From Bordetella parapertussis (GTDB taxonomy: Bacteria; Pseudomonadota; Gammaproteobacteria; Burkholderiales; Burkholderiaceae_B): 64,000 nucleotides of DNA. The DNA is taken from NCBI GenBank assembly GCA_945911685.1, contig CAMEAW010000001.1, positions 8,623 through 72,622 on the forward strand, read 5' to 3'. The notes beneath the pieces are model-generated. The model did not search any database and was not told where the DNA came from. It worked only from the letters and a program-made list of their open reading frames with translations. The number at the start of each line of letters is the position of its first letter. Position 1 is the stretch's first letter. The translations under genes and the position numbers were made by a program. This document shows positions 61,015 to 64,000 of the stretch, piece by piece.

Positions 61015-62612
61015 TGCAGACGTACGATTACGTGATCGTGGGCGGCGGCACCGCTGCCTGTATCTTGGCCAATCGTTTGACAGCTGATGGTCGTCATACG
61101 GTGCTCATGCTTGAAGCGGGTGGCGAGCCCACAAGTATGTGGATCAATATCCCGGCCGGGTTTACAAAGCTGCTCAATGATCCCGCCTATAACTGGCGCT
61201 TTGAGACTCAGCCTGAAAAAAATACCTATGATCGTACGATTGCCATCCCTCGCGGCAAGGGCTTAGGTGGCTCGAGCTTGATCAATGGCATGATCTACGT
61301 GCATGGGCAGCGTGAAGATTACGATCACTGGGCAGACTTGGGGGCGACAGGTTGGTCGTCTAAAGAACTGATGCCTTACTTCGCCAAGCTTGAAACCTAT
61401 TCCAAAGGTGATGCGCAGCGGGGTAAAAGTGGCCCCATGCACATTCACCAAGTGACTGAGCGCTATCCCTTGGTCGACGCGTTGATGAAGGCCGCTGTGC
61501 AAGATGGACAGCCTTTGAACGAAGACTACAACGGTGCCGGCCAAGAGGGCTTTGGCTATTATCAGGGCGCGCAAAAAAATGGTCGGCGCTGGAGTGCGTT
61601 TGATGGCTATTTGAAACCAGTGCGACACCGCAAAAACTTAACGGTACACACCCGCGCCCACGTGACGCGCGTCAATGTTGAGGCAGGGGTGTGCACCGGG
61701 GTCACCTATCAACAAAAAGGCGAAGTCTTCACGGTGCACGCCGCACGCGAGGTCATCATGTCGGCGGGCGCTGTGCAAACGCCGCAGATTTTAGAGTTGT
61801 CGGGCATTGGTGATCCAGCGGTTTTGCAACGCTTTGAGATCCCTGTGGTGCATGCTGCCAAGCGCGTGGGTGAAAACTACATTGATCATTATGCGACCCG
61901 CATGAACTGGCGTGTCAAGAATACGCAGACGCTTAATGAATTGGCGCAAGGCTGGCGGGTGGGGCTTGCAGTGTTGCAATATTTTGCGACACGCAAAGGG
62001 ATTTTGTCGCTAGGTACGGGCTTAGCCCATGGCTTTGTAAAGACACGTGCTGCGTTGCCAACACCTGATGTGCAATATTTTTTCATGCACGCAACCTACG
62101 CCAATGCGGCCATTCGTAAATTGGATAATTTTCCAGGGATGACCATGGCGGTGTCAGGCTTACGTCCAACCTCACAAGGCAGTATTCATATCCAGTCTAA
62201 AGATCCGCTCGTTGGTCCCGCGATTAAGCCGAACTTTTTAGCCAACACCGAAGATCAGCAGGCGCTGATTGACGGTATGAAAATCGCCCGGCGGATTATC
62301 GAACGCCCGGCGTTGGCCAACTACATTGAGTCAGAAATGAGTCCAGGCGCTAGCGTATTAAGCGACGAGCAGTGGCTGCATTTCGCGCGTGAGAATGGTC
62401 AGACGACGTATCACCCGATTGCCACCTGTCGCATGGGTTCTGATGCTGAGGCGGTGGTCGATACTCGCCTGCGTTTTAAAGGTTTGCGTGGCTTGCGCGT
62501 GGTCGATGCGTCGGTGTTCAGAGCCATGGTGTCGGGCAATACGCAGGCGGCCGTGATGATGGTGGCCGAGCGCGGTGCAGATTTAATACTTGAAGATGCC
62601 GCGAAGAATTAG
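61014..62612 (+). CDS. GMC family (choline dehydrogenase-like) FAD oxidoreductase
   Basis: 532-residue flavoenzyme of the glucose-methanol-choline family, oxidising an alcohol. The FAD motif VGGGTAACILANRL is at the N terminus (with the usual GxGxxG as GGGTAA), LMLEAGG, PRGKGLGGSSLINGMIYVHGQREDYDHWADLGATGWS (GMC signature 1), AGAVQTPQILELSGIGDP (signature 2), and catalytic His in TTYHPIATCRMG with GNTQAAVMMVAERGADLI at the end. It is translated with the AroE-like protein from one message. Substrate unknown. No signal peptide. Confidence 0.92.
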   Translation: MQTYDYVIVGGGTAACILANRLTADGRHTVLMLEAGGEPTSMWINIPAGFTKLLNDPAYNWRFETQPEKNTYDRTIAIPRGKGLGGSSLINGMIYVHGQREDYDHWADLGATGWSSKELMPYFAKLETYSKGDAQRGKSGPMHIHQVTERYPLVDALMKAAVQDGQPLNEDYNGAGQEGFGYYQGAQKNGRRWSAFDGYLKPVRHRKNLTVHTRAHVTRVNVEAGVCTGVTYQQKGEVFTVHAAREVIMSAGAVQTPQILELSGIGDPAVLQRFEIPVVHAAKRVGENYIDHYATRMNWRVKNTQTLNELAQGWRVGLAVLQYFATRKGILSLGTGLAHGFVKTRAALPTPDVQYFFMHATYANAAIRKLDNFPGMTMAVSGLRPTSQGSIHIQSKDPLVGPAIKPNFLANTEDQQALIDGMKIARRIIERPALANYIESEMSPGASVLSDEQWLHFARENGQTTYHPIATCRMGSDAEAVVDTRLRFKGLRGLRVVDASVFRAMVSGNTQAAVMMVAERGADLILEDAAKN

Positions 62613-62686
62613 GGCAGTACAACAAGAGCGTGCGCGATTGTTTCAAAACGCATCGAAAAGCTAAGATCAAAGATCTTTGGCCAGCG

Positions 62687-64000
62687 CTAGGCAGGTAAAG
62701 TGAGATAGTGCAGCGCTAAGGTTTTAAAGGCTTCGACGCCAGGATCTTTGTTTGGCAATTCTTGCACAATGATCTCACCCACACTGTCGGCGAGTGCGTG
62801 GGCAAGCTTTGCATCTAAAAACAATAAACGCGAGCGCCGTGCAAGTACGTCTTCGACTGTGCGCGCGTATTCGTGGCGCACGGCAAAGCGCACCATGGCC
62901 TCGGTGAGGCCGCCACCTAGGTGATGTTCAGCTCCAGGTAACTGAGTGACCTCATCGGCCTCGTCGCCATAAGCTTTTAGGCCCGGGGCTTCGTACATGG
63001 GGTGATCGACCTTGCTGCCCGTTTGTGCGCCGACTAAGCTTAGGTTGGCTGTGACGCAGGCTTGGCGTTCGGGTAAAAGTTTGGCGTCCACACAGTGCTT
63101 CAGCACGTCTTGTGCCATGGCACGATAGGTTGTCCATTTACCGCCCGTGACCGTTACCATCTTGCTTTTGCTGATGAGCACAGTGTGCTCGCGACTCATC
63201 GCTTTCGTGTTGCCTTGTTCATCTTTCGGTGGTTTGACCAGAGGTCGTAGCCCAACCCAGATGCTTTTGATATCTGCACGTGTAGGCGCGCGCGTGAGGT
63301 AGCGGGCCGACTCGCGCAAAATAAACGCAAGTTCTTCTGCATAAGGATCAGGCTCGCGGCTTAAATCGTGGCGCGGCGTATCGGTGGTGCCGATAATGAC
63401 TTTGCCTAGCCACGGCACGGCAAACAGAACGCGTCCATCTTCAGTGTGCGGCACAATGATCGCGTGCTCGCCCGCTAAAAATTCGCGATCGACGACGACG
63501 TGCACCCCTTGGCTGGGTGCGACCATCGCCACGCTTTGAATACTCGCTGCGGCGTCATCTTTTTGCCGTAGCGCATCGACCCAGACTCCGGCGGCATTGA
63601 CAACGCAGTTGGCTTTAATTGTGTAGATTTGTTGCGTTTCGTGATCTTGCGCAAGTAAGCCCGTGATTTGACCCTTGTGATCTTGTGCGGATGAGCCGGG
63701 GCCTAGACCATCGCTGTGCGTCAGTTCAAGTGCGCTGCAATAGTTAACCAGCAAGGCGCCGCGCTGTGCGGCGGTGCGTGCCAGTGCTAAGGCCAGACGC
63801 GCATCGTCAAATTGGCCATCCCAGTATTTAACTGAACCTTTTAAGCCCTTTGTATGAAGATTAGGAACGTGTTTGAGCGTCTCGTGTGCACCCCAAAAAC
63901 GCGTGCGGCCTAAGCTGCGTTTGCCGGATAGCGCGTCGTACAACAGTAAACCGACGCCGTAAAAGGGGATTTCCCAAAACTTGTAGCAAGGCAAAATAAA
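62687..64000 (-). CDS. glpD: glycerol-3-phosphate dehydrogenase, 3' part
   Basis: FAD-dependent, membrane-associated glycerol-3-phosphate dehydrogenase that feeds electrons to quinone. The window holds about 438 codons including the C terminus; the N-terminal FAD motif is outside. Recognisable parts are PCYKFWEIPFYGVGLLLYDALSGK, VVNAAGVWVDALR, VPHTEDGRVLFAVPWLGKVIIGTTDTPRHDL and SIWVGLRPLVKP, with the C-terminal DAO domain containing HLGGGLTEAMVRFAVRHEYARTVEDVLARRSRLLFLDA. It converges on the GMC oxidoreductase gene. Confidence 0.93.
   Translation of the reverse strand, partial: FILPCYKFWEIPFYGVGLLLYDALSGKRSLGRTRFWGAHETLKHVPNLHTKGLKGSVKYWDGQFDDARLALALARTAAQRGALLVNYCSALELTHSDGLGPGSSAQDHKGQITGLLAQDHETQQIYTIKANCVVNAAGVWVDALRQKDDAAASIQSVAMVAPSQGVHVVVDREFLAGEHAIIVPHTEDGRVLFAVPWLGKVIIGTTDTPRHDLSREPDPYAEELAFILRESARYLTRAPTRADIKSIWVGLRPLVKPPKDEQGNTKAMSREHTVLISKSKMVTVTGGKWTTYRAMAQDVLKHCVDAKLLPERQACVTANLSLVGAQTGSKVDHPMYEAPGLKAYGDEADEVTQLPGAEHHLGGGLTEAMVRFAVRHEYARTVEDVLARRSRLLFLDAKLAHALADSVGEIIVQELPNKDPGVEAFKTLALHYLTLPA

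Noticed and set aside
62666-62680. AAAGATCTTT palindrome between the GMC gene and glpD as a terminator or operator
   Set aside because: It is only ten bases long, in a short convergent gap, without a U tract or a second copy.

Overview
The window reads as ordinary chromosome of a betaproteobacterium in the order Burkholderiales, most likely Alcaligenaceae (a Bordetella/Achromobacter relative with mid-50s GC by eye). The support is gene content and order: orphan Bug-type (TctC) periplasmic receptors, a phasin, the runs recN-nadK / hrcA-hemH-grpE-dnaK-dnaJ, nudix-aat-bpt-pyrD, trxB / ftsK-lolA-rarA-cioAB-serS, and bamE-dapB beside fur. No prophage, plasmid, integron, CRISPR array, defence island or insertion sequence was seen. 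Nearly all DNA is coding, on both strands, in short operons.

Layout. 1-7.4 kb: end of rsmA, then a minus-strand block with glycerate kinase, glyoxalase I, a YgjP-type metallohydrolase, plsC, gmhB, glyS and glyQ. 7.5-12 kb: a crotonase and class I fumarase (+), a 400-bp gene-free stretch holding a terminator, a 26-bp tandem repeat and a nested-palindrome element, then fhs (-). 12-15.2 kb: IclR regulator, Bug receptor, phasin with a repeat-flanked promoter, and a candidate structured RNA. 15.2-22.3 kb: MFS/unknown/Nudix/aat/bpt/pyrD operon (-), tRNA-Cys, a second Bug receptor, a surface-adhesin-E-like protein and tRNA-Gly. 22.3-34.6 kb: murB, dapB, bamE, fur, recN, nadK and the heat-shock cluster hrcA-hemH-grpE-dnaK-dnaJ, with two readable sigma-32 promoters, a dnaK/dnaJ attenuator and a 21-bp-stem terminator.

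34.6-45 kb: an M16 peptidase, an overlapping moxR-acetyltransferase-VWA operon, two small c-type cytochromes, a DUF1841 protein, a two-subunit sodium:solute symporter and an Smr protein. 45-54.4 kb: trxB divergent from ftsK-lolA-rarA-cioA-cioB, a 33-codon membrane peptide that fits the small oxidase subunit, and serS. 54.4-64 kb: a Pro/Tyr-rich exported protein, an IGHMBP2-like helicase, an EamA transporter, an exported protein of unknown function, an alpha/beta hydrolase, an AroE-like dehydrogenase overlapping a GMC oxidoreductase, and the 3' part of glpD.

Functional themes: translation and N-degron machinery (glyQS, serS, aat, bpt, two tRNAs), envelope biogenesis (plsC, gmhB, murB, dapB, bamE, lolA, ftsK), proteostasis and stress (GrpE/DnaK/DnaJ/HrcA, MoxR/VWA, RecN, RarA, Fur, TrxB) and carbon/redox metabolism. 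I did not find a clearly new multi-gene system. The observations most worth a second look are the nested-palindrome element with adjacent tandem repeats (10.0-10.34 kb), the structured RNA after the phasin gene, the duplicated operator-like repeat around the phasin promoter, the AroE-like enzyme lacking both shikimate-binding serines, and the acetyltransferase embedded between MoxR and VWA genes.
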